In this document: positions 41,997 to 49,888 of the stretch, piece by piece | Layout: each line of letters starts with the position of its first letter | Numbering within the stretch: position 1 is the first letter of the stretch | Source: Bradyrhizobium sp. CB1717 | GTDB taxonomy: Bacteria > Pseudomonadota > Alphaproteobacteria > Rhizobiales > Xanthobacteraceae | Reading direction: 5' to 3' | Assembly: GCF_029714325.1 (NCBI RefSeq) | Contig: NZ_CP121666.1 | Coordinates: 4,092,001-4,156,000 of the forward strand | Length of the DNA: 64,000 nucleotides | Made by a program: the position numbers and the translations under genes | The notes under the pieces: generated by a model | Databases searched by the model: none | Told to the model about the DNA's origin: nothing | The model's input: the letters and a program-made list of their open reading frames with translations, nothing else

Positions 41997-42211
41997 ATGT
42001 CCTACACCATCGGGTTTCAGTCCAAGAACCAGAAGTCCATTCTGGCGACTGAGGCGGCAACCGCCAATCAGGCCGTCGCCATCATTGCCGCACTGCGGCA
42101 AAGCGCCGACGAAATAAGTTCATCCGCTCGCCGCAGGAAGGTGAGATGGGCATCGAGATGCTGCTGCTGCTCGCCAAGGAAGAAGCCGAGGAGATGCCGC
42201 AGCGGGCGTAA
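41997..42211 (+). pseudogene. Frameshifted small hypothetical gene
   Basis: ATG 41997 opens M-S-Y-T-I-G-F-Q-S-K-N-Q-K-S-I-L-A-T-E, which is helical and natural up to A-D-E-I near 42116. In the same frame the text then turns into Ser/Arg/Cys-rich sequence. A shift of one base at about 42115-42118 (GAAATAAGTT) gives K-F-I-R-S-P-Q-E-G-E-M-G-I-E-M-L-L-L-L-A-K-E-E-A-E-E-M and ends at TAA 42209-42211. The shifted version is a sensible 71-residue protein. A missing A in the AAATAA tract would explain it. Confidence 0.65.
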
Positions 42212-42304
42212 TTTCGCCGCAACCACACTTCGAGCTTAAGCGAAGCATGCCGGCTGCAGAATGATGTAGCAAGGCGTCAGTCTCGCTTGAACCGAAGGTG
42301 GCCC

Positions 42305-42697
42305 ATGAAACGCGAAGCGCTCCGCGTCGAACCGATCTCGTCATTTCTGGATCGCTGGAAGGCGCCGACCTCGCCGGTGACGCGCGCCGGCAACATGATT
42401 TTCGTCGCCGGACTGCCGCCGTTTGATCCCGCGACCGGCGAGATCGCCGCCGCGCCGATCGAGCGCCAGAGCGAGCTCATCATGGAGCAGATGAAGCTGT
42501 GCCTCGAGGCGGCCGGCGCTTCGCTCGACAACGTCATGAAGTGCAACGTCTACTGCACCTCGACAAAACACTTCGCCGCATTCAACGCGGTCTATGCGCG
42601 CTATTTCCCGCACGATCCGCCGGCGCGGATCTTCGTCTGCACGCCGGAATGGTTTGGTCCCTTCGACGTCGAGATCGACTGCATCGCGATGATGTGA
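42305..42697 (+). CDS. RidA/YjgF-family protein
   Basis: The 130-residue protein has the Rid fold: P-V-T-R-A-G-N-M-I-F-V-A-G-L-P-P-F-D-P-A-T-G-E near residue 24, Q-M-K-L-C-L-E-A-A-G-A-S-L-D-N-V-M-K-C-N-V-Y near 62, and P-A-R-I-F-V-C near 108. The Arg of P-A-R-I is the residue that holds the carboxylate in imine deaminases. RidA proteins hydrolyse reactive enamines/imines from PLP enzymes. Subgroups occur in catabolic clusters, which fits this neighbourhood. ATG 42305 gives normal length. Confidence 0.9.
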   Translation: MKREALRVEPISSFLDRWKAPTSPVTRAGNMIFVAGLPPFDPATGEIAAAPIERQSELIMEQMKLCLEAAGASLDNVMKCNVYCTSTKHFAAFNAVYARYFPHDPPARIFVCTPEWFGPFDVEIDCIAMM

Positions 42698-42708
42698 GTC
42701 TCTAAAGT

Positions 42709-42757
42709 GCGCATGATCTTTTCGGAAAACCGCTTCGCACTTTTCCGGATCATGCGC
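42709..42757. repeat. Rhizobial palindromic repeat (ATCATGCGC type)
   Basis: GCGCATGATC (42709-42718) and GATCATGCGC (42748-42757) are perfect inverted ends around CGGAAAACCGCTTCGCACTTTTCCG. I recognise the unit from Bradyrhizobium intergenic regions. Its last base is also part of the stop codon of the TetR gene at 42757-42759. Confidence 0.75.
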
Positions 42758-43419
42758 TAACGCGCCGCGACCTTCGCCGGCGCCTTCGCCTCGGCCTTAC
42801 CCGCCGTCAGCGCCATCGTCGCGACGCTGACGACGCGCGCGACGACGTCCTCGACGTCGTCGAGGTCGCATTTGCCTTCCGACAGCTTCGTCAGGCGCTC
42901 GCTCTCGCGAATGGTGTGGTGCGCCATCGCGAGCGCGAAGTTGAGGCCCCAATAGATATCGACGTCGCTGCGGTCGGGCAGGGACCTGCGCATCGCACCG
43001 GCGAATTTGCGCAAATGGTCGATCTCGCGGTTCTTGATGCGGCGGATCGGCGGCACGGATTCGATCGAGGCGCGGATCATGAAGCGCGCGGCGGTGGAGC
43101 GCTGGTTCTCCGGCCCCAGGCAGCCGCGCAAGGTCGGCCCGACCAGCGCGCGCAGGATCACCTCGATCGGCGCGCGGCCGCCGCCCTCTTCCTCAGCGGC
43201 CTTCAATTCGCGCAGGCGCTCGCGGTTGGTGGCGATCGAGCGGGTGACGAATAATTCCGCGATCAGCTCGTCCTTGGAGCCGAAATGATAGTTCACCGCG
43301 GCGAGGTTGACGCCGGCCTCGGCGACGATGTCGCGCAGCGTCACGTCGCCGAAGCCGCGATCGGCATAGAGCCGCTCGGCGGCGGCGAGAATGGCAGACC
43401 TCGTATGATCGCTGGCCAT
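42757..43419 (-). CDS. TetR-family transcriptional repressor
   Basis: The 220-residue protein has an N-terminal TetR HTH: R-S-A-I-L-A-A-A-E-R-L-Y-A-D-R-G-F-G-D-V-T-L-R-D-I-V-A-E-A-G-V-N-L-A-A-V-N-Y-H-F-G-S-K (residues about 8-50). An all-helical ligand domain and an Ala/Lys-rich tail follow. The A-V-N-Y-H-F-G-S-K version is common in regulators of fatty acid and alkyl metabolism. It is divergent from the acyl-CoA dehydrogenase/phosphotransferase operon (start 43731) and is the likely regulator, although a repeat element sits in the gap. ATG 43419 is chosen; the in-frame extension upstream is repeat sequence. Confidence 0.9.
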   Translation of the reverse strand: MASDHTRSAILAAAERLYADRGFGDVTLRDIVAEAGVNLAAVNYHFGSKDELIAELFVTRSIATNRERLRELKAAEEEGGGRAPIEVILRALVGPTLRGCLGPENQRSTAARFMIRASIESVPPIRRIKNREIDHLRKFAGAMRRSLPDRSDVDIYWGLNFALAMAHHTIRESERLTKLSEGKCDLDDVEDVVARVVSVATMALTAGKAEAKAPAKVAAR

Positions 43420-43430
43420 GACTCTTGTCC

Positions 43431-43524
43431 CGTCATTCCGGGGCGACGCGCCAGCGTCGAACCCGGAATCTCGCGCCACATTTCGGGATTCCGGTTCGGC
43501 CCTGCGGGCTGCCCCGGAATGACG
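43431..43524. repeat. Palindromic repeat with 14-bp perfect ends (CGTCATTCCGGGGC)
   Basis: CGTCATTCCGGGGC at 43431-43444 is exactly inverted at 43511-43524. The unit lies between the divergent TetR and acyl-CoA dehydrogenase genes, 12 nt upstream of the TetR start. I recall this family as very common in Bradyrhizobium genomes. Confidence 0.8.
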
Positions 43525-43730
43525 TCGTGAGCGAGGGAGTTGCAATTCAAACAGTTGTATGAAACTATCGTTTGAAGGCCGGGAAAAGTCAATCCGCAAT
43601 CGGGACTCGTTCGCAACTGCGATCGGTTCCGCAAGGCTCGCCAGTGTGCGCATTCGCGCTTGCGGGCTACGCGCGGCGGGAGGACAGTCCGGCGCAAAAG
43701 GACCAGCGAGAGAGAAACGAGGAGCGTCCC

Positions 43731-44966
43731 ATGGATTTCGACCTGTCCCCCAAGCAGAAGGAATGGCTCGACCGCGTGCGGTCCTTCATGGCCAAGCACG
43801 TGCGCCCGGCGGTGCCTGTTTATGATGAGCAGGACCGCAGCGGCGAGCGCTGGAAGGTCATCCCTGTGCTCGAGGACCTCAAGAAGAAGGCGAAGGCCGA
43901 GGGCCTCTGGAACATGTTCATGCCGCCGAACGAGCATGAAGATGATGAATTCCGCGGCGCGGGATTGACCAATCTCGAATACGCGCTGCTGTCGGAAGAG
44001 ATGGGCCGCATCACCTGGGCCTCGGAAGTGTTCAACTGTTCCGCGCCTGACACCGGCAATATGGAAGTGTTCATGCGCTACGCCACCAAGGAGCAGAAGC
44101 GCAAATGGCTGCGTCCGCTGATGGACGGCGAGATCCGCTCGGCCTTCCTGATGACGGAACCCGCGGTCGCCTCGTCCGACGCCACCAACATCGAGACCCG
44201 CATCGAGAAGGACGGTGATCACTACGTCATCAACGGCCGCAAGTGGTGGTCGTCGGGTGTCGGCGATCCCCGCTGCAAGATCGCGATCCTGATGGGCAAG
44301 ACCGATCCGAAGGCCGCCAAGCACCAGCAGCAGTCGCAGATCCTGGTTCCGCTCGACACATCAGGCATCAAGGTCGAGAAGATGCTGCCCGTGTTCGGCT
44401 TCGACGACGCGCCGCACGGCCACGCGCAGGTGCTGCTCGAGAACGTGCGGGTGCCGAAGGAGAACATCCTGCTCGGCGAAGGCCGCGGCTTCGAGATCGC
44501 GCAGGGTCGCCTCGGCCCGGGCCGTATCCACCACTGCATGCGCACCATCGGCAAGGCCGAGGAGGCGCTGGAGAAGATGGTGAAGCGGCTCGCCTCGCGC
44601 TCCGCGTTCGGCAAGAGGATCATCGAGCATTCGGTGTGGGAGCAGCGCATCGGCGAGGCCCGCACCGACATCGAGATGAACCGCCTGCTGTGCCTCAAGG
44701 CCGCCGACATGATGGACAAGGTCGGCAACAAGACCGCCCAGCTCGAGATCGCCATGATCAAGGTCGCCGGTCCCAACATGGCCTTGAAGATCATCGATCA
44801 GGCGATCCAGGCTTTTGGCGGCGCCGGCGTCTCGGATGAGGCGGGCCTTGCCAAGGACTACGCCCACATCCGCACGCTTCGTCTCGCCGACGGTCCGGAT
44901 GAGGTGCACAATCGCGCCATTGCCAGACTTGAACTTCGGAAGTATGCAAACTCTCCCAGTCATTAA
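43731..44966 (+). CDS. Acyl-CoA dehydrogenase (ACAD10/11-like)
   Basis: The 411-residue flavoenzyme has an N-terminal helical domain, the central beta domain ([23 protein letters not shown]), and a C-terminal helical domain with F-G-K-R-I and [10 protein letters not shown]. The terminal helix contains [11 protein letters not shown]. The D-G-P-D-E-V-H ending is typical of the ACAD10/11 branch. In that branch the partner is a phosphotransferase, and the pair is thought to remove a 4-hydroxyl from 4-hydroxyacyl-CoA through a phosphorylated intermediate. The very next gene is such a phosphotransferase. The ribosome site is GAGGAG. Confidence 0.92.
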   Translation: MDFDLSPKQKEWLDRVRSFMAKHVRPAVPVYDEQDRSGERWKVIPVLEDLKKKAKAEGLWNMFMPPNEHEDDEFRGAGLTNLEYALLSEEMGRITWASEVFNCSAPDTGNMEVFMRYATKEQKRKWLRPLMDGEIRSAFLMTEPAVASSDATNIETRIEKDGDHYVINGRKWWSSGVGDPRCKIAILMGKTDPKAAKHQQQSQILVPLDTSGIKVEKMLPVFGFDDAPHGHAQVLLENVRVPKENILLGEGRGFEIAQGRLGPGRIHHCMRTIGKAEEALEKMVKRLASRSAFGKRIIEHSVWEQRIGEARTDIEMNRLLCLKAADMMDKVGNKTAQLEIAMIKVAGPNMALKIIDQAIQAFGGAGVSDEAGLAKDYAHIRTLRLADGPDEVHNRAIARLELRKYANSPSH

Positions 44967-45112
44967 CAGGGGGAGCCAAGCGGCGCTCCCGACTTGAAGA
45001 AACGACGGGGCATGATCCACGGCGGACGACGGCTTGACGCAAGTGCATCAGCTGTGGCCCGCTAGGATCATGCTCGACCTGAAATGGTCAGGACTGAAGA
45101 GGGAGCGTCACC

Positions 45113-46171
45113 GTGGCTGACGGCGTCAGGAAAGACGAGGAGTTCTCGGGCACCAAGCCGGTCGAGGAGCGGCATCGTTTCGACGAGCTGCGCCTCGAGG
45201 CGTGGATGCGCGACAACGTCGAAGGTTTCGAAGGCCCGCTGGTCGTGCTGCAGTTCAAGGGCGGCCAGTCCAACCCGACCTATCGCCTCAACACGCCGAA
45301 GCGTTCCTACGTGATGCGCCGCAAGCCGTTCGGCAAGCTGCTGCCCTCGGCGCATGCGGTCGATCGCGAATATCGCGTGATCGCAGCGCTTGGAAAGCAG
45401 GGCTTTCCGGTCGCGCACGCCTATGCGCTGTGCCAGGACGACAGCGTCATTGGCGCTGCCTTCTACATCATGTCGATGGAGGAGGGCCGGGTATTCTGGG
45501 ATCCGACGCTGCCGAGTCAGGATCCTGACGCGCGCCGAAAAATCTTCACCAGCAAGATTGAGACGCTGGCGAAACTGCACATGTTCGATCCCGTCGCAAT
45601 CGGCCTCGGCGAGTTCGGCAAGCCTGGCAATTATTTCGCGCGGCAGATCGACCGCTGGACCAAGCAGTACCGGGCGTCCGAGACCCAGCACATTCCCGAG
45701 TTCGAGAAGGTCGCCGAATGGCTGCCTAAGACCGTGCCGGAGCAGGCGCGCGTCTCGATTGTCCACGGCGACTATCGCCTCGACAACATGATTTTCCACG
45801 CAACGGAACCGCGCGTGCAGGCCGTGCTGGACTGGGAGCTGTCGACGCTCGGCGATCCCATGGCCGACTTCACCTATCTGCTCATGCAGTGGATCATGCC
45901 GGGCCTGCAGGGCGTCGACCTCAAGGCGCTCAACATCCCGAGCCTGGAAGAGGCGGCGCAGATCTATTGCAACGTCACCAGGATGAGCGTGCCTGATCTC
46001 AACTGGTATTTCTCCTACAATCTGTTCCGCCTCGCGGGCATCACCCAGGGTATCGCCGGCCGCATCCGCGACGGCACCGCCGCCAACGCCAAGGCGCTGG
46101 AATCTGCCAAGCGTACCGTGCCGCTGTCGCAGGCGTCATGGGAGTACGCGCAGAAGGCGGGGGCGGTGTAG
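45113..46171 (+). CDS. Aminoglycoside-phosphotransferase-fold kinase (ACAD10/11-type)
   Basis: The 352-residue protein has the APH kinase fold: G-G-Q-S-N-P-T-Y-R-L near the nucleotide loop, Y-V-M-R-R-K-P-F-G with the ATP-binding Lys, the catalytic V-H-G-D-Y-R-L-D-N-M (Brenner motif H-G-D-x5-N), and V-L-D-W-E-L-S-T-L-G-D-P with the metal-binding Asp. This subgroup corresponds to the kinase half of human ACAD10/11 and to LvaA of levulinate catabolism, which phosphorylate 4-hydroxyacyl-CoA. Start GTG 45113 has a GAGGGAG site. It lies 146 nt after the dehydrogenase gene and is probably in the same operon. Confidence 0.9.
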   Translation: MADGVRKDEEFSGTKPVEERHRFDELRLEAWMRDNVEGFEGPLVVLQFKGGQSNPTYRLNTPKRSYVMRRKPFGKLLPSAHAVDREYRVIAALGKQGFPVAHAYALCQDDSVIGAAFYIMSMEEGRVFWDPTLPSQDPDARRKIFTSKIETLAKLHMFDPVAIGLGEFGKPGNYFARQIDRWTKQYRASETQHIPEFEKVAEWLPKTVPEQARVSIVHGDYRLDNMIFHATEPRVQAVLDWELSTLGDPMADFTYLLMQWIMPGLQGVDLKALNIPSLEEAAQIYCNVTRMSVPDLNWYFSYNLFRLAGITQGIAGRIRDGTAANAKALESAKRTVPLSQASWEYAQKAGAV

Positions 46172-46225
46172 GACTTGCGAAGGCGCGGCCGATGTGTCCG
46201 CGCCTTTTGCTTCACCGAAGCTCTT

Positions 46226-46349
46226 GTAGGGTGGGCAAAAGCGCGCAGCGCTGTGCCCACCATCCTTCGGTGATCGCGGTGAAAGTGGCGGGCACGCTTC
46301 CGCCTTCGCTCTTCGAGCTACGGCGGACAAGTCGCTTTGCCCACCCTAC
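46226..46349. repeat. Palindromic repeat, GTAGGGTGGGCAAA type, copy A
   Basis: GTAGGGTGGGCAAAAGCG at 46226-46243 is mirrored by CGCTTTGCCCACCCTAC ending at 46349. The inner part contains a second TGTGCCCACCAT motif. A closely related copy lies 0.7 kb away at 47054-47142. Confidence 0.8.
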
Positions 46350-46407
46350 GGCAGCGTCGCCTGGCGAAAGGCCGCCGTTGCACTGATCCGCCTTCGGAGC
46401 CGCGCCT

Positions 46408-47034
46408 ATGATTGATCACACCACGCTCATCACATACGTCCTCATCGTCCTCGGTTTTGTCTTCATTCCCGGTCCGGCGACGTTATTGACCATGGCGCGG
46501 GCCGTCAGCTCGGGCACGAGGGTGGGCATCGCGACGGGGGCGGGGATTGCGGCCGGTGACTTGATCCACACCTCGATGGCGATCGTCGGGCTGTCGGCGA
46601 TCATTGCGACATCCGCGCTGCTCTTCAGCATCGTCAAATATGCCGGCGCGGCGTTCCTGATCTATCTCGGCATTCGCGCCATGCTCGACAAGGCGCCGAT
46701 CGAGTTGAACGGCGCTGCGCCCGCGATCGGCGCGGGCCGTGCCTTCCGCCAGGCCGTGCTGACCGAAGTGCTCAATCCCAAGACCGCGCTGTTCTTCCTT
46801 GCGTTCCTGCCGCAATTCGTGCGGCCGGAGCACGGTGCGATCGGAGTTCAGCTTGCGATCCTCGGCACCGTCTTCGTGCTGCTCGGCCTGCTCAGCACCG
46901 TCGTGTTCGCCGTCGGCGCCGGCCGTCTCGGCAATCTACTGCGCCGCCATCCGGCGGTGGTGAAGTGGCAGGGCAAGGTGGTCGGCGCCATCTACTGCGC
47001 TGTCGGCGTGCGGCTGGCCTTGCAAGAGCGGTGA
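46408..47034 (+). CDS. LysE-family amino-acid exporter
   Basis: The 208-residue inner-membrane protein has about six TM segments and the RhtB/LysE signature near the N-terminus (F-I-P-G-P-A-T-L-L-T-M-A-R-A-V-S-S-G-T-R-V-G-I-A-T-G-A-G). A-F-R-Q-A-V-L-T-E-V-L-N-P-K-T-A-L-F-F-L-A-F-L-P-Q-F-V near residue 110 also fits. These proteins export amino acids such as Lys, Thr or homoserine lactone with proton coupling. Length is normal. It is flanked on both sides by copies of the same palindromic repeat, so it is a separate transcription unit. Confidence 0.92.
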   Translation: MIDHTTLITYVLIVLGFVFIPGPATLLTMARAVSSGTRVGIATGAGIAAGDLIHTSMAIVGLSAIIATSALLFSIVKYAGAAFLIYLGIRAMLDKAPIELNGAAPAIGAGRAFRQAVLTEVLNPKTALFFLAFLPQFVRPEHGAIGVQLAILGTVFVLLGLLSTVVFAVGAGRLGNLLRRHPAVVKWQGKVVGAIYCAVGVRLALQER

Positions 47035-47053
47035 GGCGCAGCGCTAACTCTCC

Positions 47054-47142
47054 TAGGGTGGGCAAAAGCGCGTAGCGCTGTGCCCACCATCTCTCCGCGA
47101 TCGCGGTAATAGTGGTGGGCACGCTTCGCTTTGCCCACCCTA
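47054..47142. repeat. Palindromic repeat, TAGGGTGGGCAAA type, copy B
   Basis: TAGGGTGGGCAAA at 47054-47066 is mirrored by TTTGCCCACCCTA ending at 47142. The interior (AGCGCTGTGCCCACCAT, ATCGCGGT) matches copy A but is about 35 nt shorter. It lies 12 nt from the stop codon of the deacetylase gene. Confidence 0.8.
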
Positions 47143-47154
47143 CGGCAGCGTCGC

Positions 47155-48354
47155 TTACGATGCCCCCTTCGCGCAATGCGCGATCAGCTTCTCCACGAAC
47201 CCTGCGCACTTCTCCAGTTCCGCCATCTCCACGAACTCATCCGGTGTGTGCGCCTGGGCGATCGCGCCGGGGCCGATCACCACCGAGGGGATGTCGGCCA
47301 TGCTGGCGAACAGGCTCGCCTCGGTGCCGAAGGCGACCTTGGCGTGGTCGTTGCGCCCCGCAAGGCTCTTGGCCAGCGTGACGATGGCCGCGTCGGCGGC
47401 GGTGTCGAGCGCGGGGTAATCTAGGATCTCCTCGAAATCGATGCCGCAGTCCGGATGCCTCGCCTTCATCGCCGGCTCGAGTTCCGCCTTAGCCCATGCG
47501 ACGATCGCATCCGTCACCTCGCGCGACTCGGTGATGCCGATGCCGCGGCATTCGAAATCTACCGTGCAGGTGTCGGGCACGATGTTCAGCGCGGCACCGC
47601 CATGCACGATGCTGGTGAGCAGGGTCGAGTGCGGAACGTCGTAGAGGCTGTCCGTCGATCGCGCAGCCGCGAGCGCCACCGCGCGGCGGCGAATCTCGAC
47701 GATCAGCTCGGCTGCATATTCGATCGCATTGACGCCGTCGGGCGCGATCGAGGAGTGGCGGGCGAGCCCGTGGAACGTGGCGCGGACGCCGTGCTTGCCC
47801 TTGTGGCCGATGATGACCTGCATCTGGGTCGGCTCGCCGATGAAGGCACCGAGCGGCCTGACCTTCTTCTTCGCTACCTCACGCAGCATCGGCCGCACGC
47901 CGACGCAGCCGATCTCCTCGTCATAGGAGATCGCCAGGTGAATCGGCGTCTTGAGCCTGGCTTCCAGCATCTCCGGCACCATGGCAAGGCACACCGCGAC
48001 AAAGCCCTTCATGTCGGTGGTGCCGCGGCCGTAGAGCTTGCCGTCACGCTCGATGAGCTTGAACGGATCATGGCTCCAGTCCTGCCCCACGACCGGAACG
48101 ACGTCGGTATGGCCCGACAGCACCAGGCCCGGGCGGTCCTCCGGCCCGATCGTGACCCACAGCGAAGCCTTCTGCCCGGTCTCGTCGACGATGCGCTCGC
48201 CCTTGATGCCGAGGAAGGCGAGATAGCTCTCGATGTGGGCGATCAGGGGCAGGTTGGTGCGGTCGCTGACGGTATCGAATGCAACGAGCTCAGCGAGGAG
48301 GTTGCGGATGCGATCGGGTCTTGACGTCGGGAAGATCGGGTTCGGCATTGTCAT
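47155..48354 (-). CDS. argE: Acetylornithine deacetylase (ArgE/DapE family)
   Basis: The 399-residue M20 metallohydrolase has the dinuclear zinc motifs L-S-G-H-T-D-V-V-P near residue 80, G-R-G-T-T-D-M-K-G near 110, Y-D-E-E-I-G near 144 (catalytic Glu and bridging ligand), and a terminal H-T-P-D-E-F near 376. The best family match is ArgE, which removes the acetyl group from N-acetylornithine in arginine synthesis. Many rhizobial paralogues act on other N-acyl amino acids. ATG 48354 and ATG 48348 are both possible; a purine-rich ACAAGAA precedes the first. It is convergent with the LysE exporter gene. Confidence 0.87.
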   Translation of the reverse strand: MTMPNPIFPTSRPDRIRNLLAELVAFDTVSDRTNLPLIAHIESYLAFLGIKGERIVDETGQKASLWVTIGPEDRPGLVLSGHTDVVPVVGQDWSHDPFKLIERDGKLYGRGTTDMKGFVAVCLAMVPEMLEARLKTPIHLAISYDEEIGCVGVRPMLREVAKKKVRPLGAFIGEPTQMQVIIGHKGKHGVRATFHGLARHSSIAPDGVNAIEYAAELIVEIRRRAVALAAARSTDSLYDVPHSTLLTSIVHGGAALNIVPDTCTVDFECRGIGITESREVTDAIVAWAKAELEPAMKARHPDCGIDFEEILDYPALDTAADAAIVTLAKSLAGRNDHAKVAFGTEASLFASMADIPSVVIGPGAIAQAHTPDEFVEMAELEKCAGFVEKLIAHCAKGAS

Positions 48355-48440
48355 TTCTTGTCGTGAGAACGGAAGCAGAAGCGCTTGCAGGAACCATACC
48401 AATGTGAACGTCCAATGAGCAAATCAACACGGGCCGGAGG

Positions 48441-48479
48441 CCGTAGCCCGGATGTTGCTTCGCTCCATCCTGGCTACGG
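48441..48479. repeat. Short palindromic repeat (CCGTAGCC...GGCTACGG)
   Basis: CCGTAGCC at 48441-48448 is inverted at 48472-48479, with a GCTTCGCTCCATCC core. It is a short member of the family also present at 49755-49888, placed between the divergently ended argE and TetR genes. Confidence 0.65.
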
Positions 48480-48506
48480 ACAGCGCGTTTGCCTGACCAG
48501 CAAATG

Positions 48507-49181
48507 TCAGCGCCTCGTCTTGCCCGCGAGATGTTCCACGGCAGCAAGATCGTGCGGCAAGAGCTGCTTGAACAGTGCCAGGGATCGCCGGCCTTCCGAT
48601 GGCGGCAGCATGATCGCGTGGCGCACGGCGGCGGCAATCAGCACCATCGTCATCTGTGAGAAGGAGGCGAGGGCGGCCGCCGGGACGCCGGGCGCGACGC
48701 GCTTCAACGCATCGCCGAGCAGGCCGGCGAGAAAGGCGACATCCTCCTCGTCGATCTTCTGCAAGCTTCGGTCGGCCTGTGTTGCCTGCCAGATGTGATG
48801 CGCCACCGGGTGCTCGCGGAACATCTGCTCATAGCCGTCGGTGATGCGACTGAGGGCTGCGTGCAGGTCGGGGAGTGCTTTCATCTCGGCGAGGTCGCGC
48901 CGGACGCACTCCCGGCCGATGGCATTGCAGCGTTCGGCGAGCGTCCCGATCACCGTGCTCTTGTCTGGAAAATATTGGTACAGCGAGCCGAAGGCGATGC
49001 CGGTGCGCTCGACGATGTCGCTCATCCGGAAGCCGTCGCTGCCTTTCTCGGCGAGGATTTCGGTGGCCGCGGTCAGGATGCGCTCGAAGCGCTCCCGGCT
49101 GCGCTCCTGCGTCGGCACCAGCGCAGTGCGCCGTCCAGCCGGCTGCGTCGCTTTGCCCGTCCTGCTTTTCCGTTCCGTCAT
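48507..49181 (-). CDS. TetR-family transcriptional regulator
   Basis: The 224-residue protein has a basic N-terminal extension (T-E-R-K-S-R-T-G-K-A) before the TetR HTH: R-F-E-R-I-L-T-A-A-T-E-I-L-A-E-K-G-S-D-G-F-R-M-S-D-I-V-E-R-T-G-I-A-F-G-S-L-Y-Q-Y-F-P-D-K. The G-S-L-Y-Q-Y-F-P-D-K ending is typical of AcrR-like repressors. A helical ligand domain follows. It is divergent from a DUF1772 gene across about 95 nt with repeated TTTATCG boxes, so it probably represses that gene and itself. ATG 49181 is preferred over 49196 by ribosome-site quality. Confidence 0.88.
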   Translation of the reverse strand: MTERKSRTGKATQPAGRRTALVPTQERSRERFERILTAATEILAEKGSDGFRMSDIVERTGIAFGSLYQYFPDKSTVIGTLAERCNAIGRECVRRDLAEMKALPDLHAALSRITDGYEQMFREHPVAHHIWQATQADRSLQKIDEEDVAFLAGLLGDALKRVAPGVPAAALASFSQMTMVLIAAAVRHAIMLPPSEGRRSLALFKQLLPHDLAAVEHLAGKTRR

Positions 49182-49216
49182 CCCGGTTCCCGCCATTCGC
49201 GCTTGACGCCACAAAT

Positions 49217-49256
49217 AAGAGAGTTTATCGCCTTTATCAAATACGAGAATTTATCG
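49217..49256. promoter_or_regulatory. Candidate TetR operator with repeated GAGARTTTATCG
   Basis: GAGAGTTTATCG (49219-49230) and GAGAATTTATCG (49245-49256) are direct repeats 26 nt apart with a further TTTATC between them. They sit in the AT-rich gap between the divergent TetR and DUF1772 genes, immediately before the ribosome site of the latter. Confidence 0.5.
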
Positions 49257-49275
49257 TGTTTCACGGAGGCGAGGC

Positions 49276-49758
49276 ATGCGGCAGGTTTTCACGACCGGGC
49301 TTCTCTGGTTTTCGGCGGTTGGCTGCGGCCTCATGGCCGGGATCTATTTCGCCTTCTCCACCTTCATCATGACCGCGCTCGGACGGCTCGATCAGGCCGC
49401 CGGCATCGCGGCAATGAATGCGATCAATGTCGATATCGTGCGCTCGCTGTTCATGCCGCTGTTCCTCGGCACGACGGTGGCGGGCGCGGCGCTGGCGGCA
49501 ATGGGCGCATTGCGCGTCGGGGAGCCGGGTGCGGTGGGCATGATGACCGGCGGCGGGCTCTATGTCGTCGGCATGTTCGTGGTGACGATGGTGTTCAACG
49601 TGCCGCTCAACAACAGCCTGGCCGCGCTGCAGCCGTCAGCGCCCGAGGCCGGCGCGGTATGGACGACTTATTTGAAGGACTGGGTGTTCTGGAATCATGT
49701 GCGGACGGTGGCGTCTGTGGTTGCGAGCGCATTGTTCATTGCGGTGCTGGCCTCGTAG
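49276..49758 (+). CDS. DUF1772 membrane protein (anthrone-oxygenase-like)
   Basis: The 160-residue protein has four TM segments. The family pattern is F-S-A-V-G-C-G-L-M-A-G-I-Y-F-A-F-S-T-F-I-M near the N-terminus and V-F-N-V-P-L-N-N-S-L plus W-x-x-W-N-H-V-R-T in the second half. Fungal and bacterial members are linked to oxygenation of anthrones; bacterial function is mostly unproven. The ribosome site CACGGAGGCG is strong. It is divergent from the TetR gene at 49181, which is its probable regulator. The TAG stop is part of a palindromic repeat that begins at 49755. Confidence 0.85.
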   Translation: MRQVFTTGLLWFSAVGCGLMAGIYFAFSTFIMTALGRLDQAAGIAAMNAINVDIVRSLFMPLFLGTTVAGAALAAMGALRVGEPGAVGMMTGGGLYVVGMFVVTMVFNVPLNNSLAALQPSAPEAGAVWTTYLKDWVFWNHVRTVASVVASALFIAVLAS

Positions 49759-49888
49759 TCCGGATGGAGCGCAGCGCAATCCGGGGTCTTCGTGCTCGAC
49801 GGCAGCTCCGTAGCCCGGGTGAGCGAAGCGATACCCGGGGATAACTCGCCGTGGCATCCCGGATGTCGCTTCGCTCCATCCGGGCTAC
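49755..49888. repeat. Palindromic repeat (GTAGTCCGGATGGAGCG ... CGCTCCATCCGGGCTAC)
   Basis: The ends pair imperfectly over about 20 nt (49755-49775 and 49867-49888). The middle holds a second pair, GTAGCCCGGGT and ACCCGGGG, flanking GAGCGAAGCG. It contains the stop codon of the DUF1772 gene, so the repeat is fused to the coding end. Confidence 0.7.
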
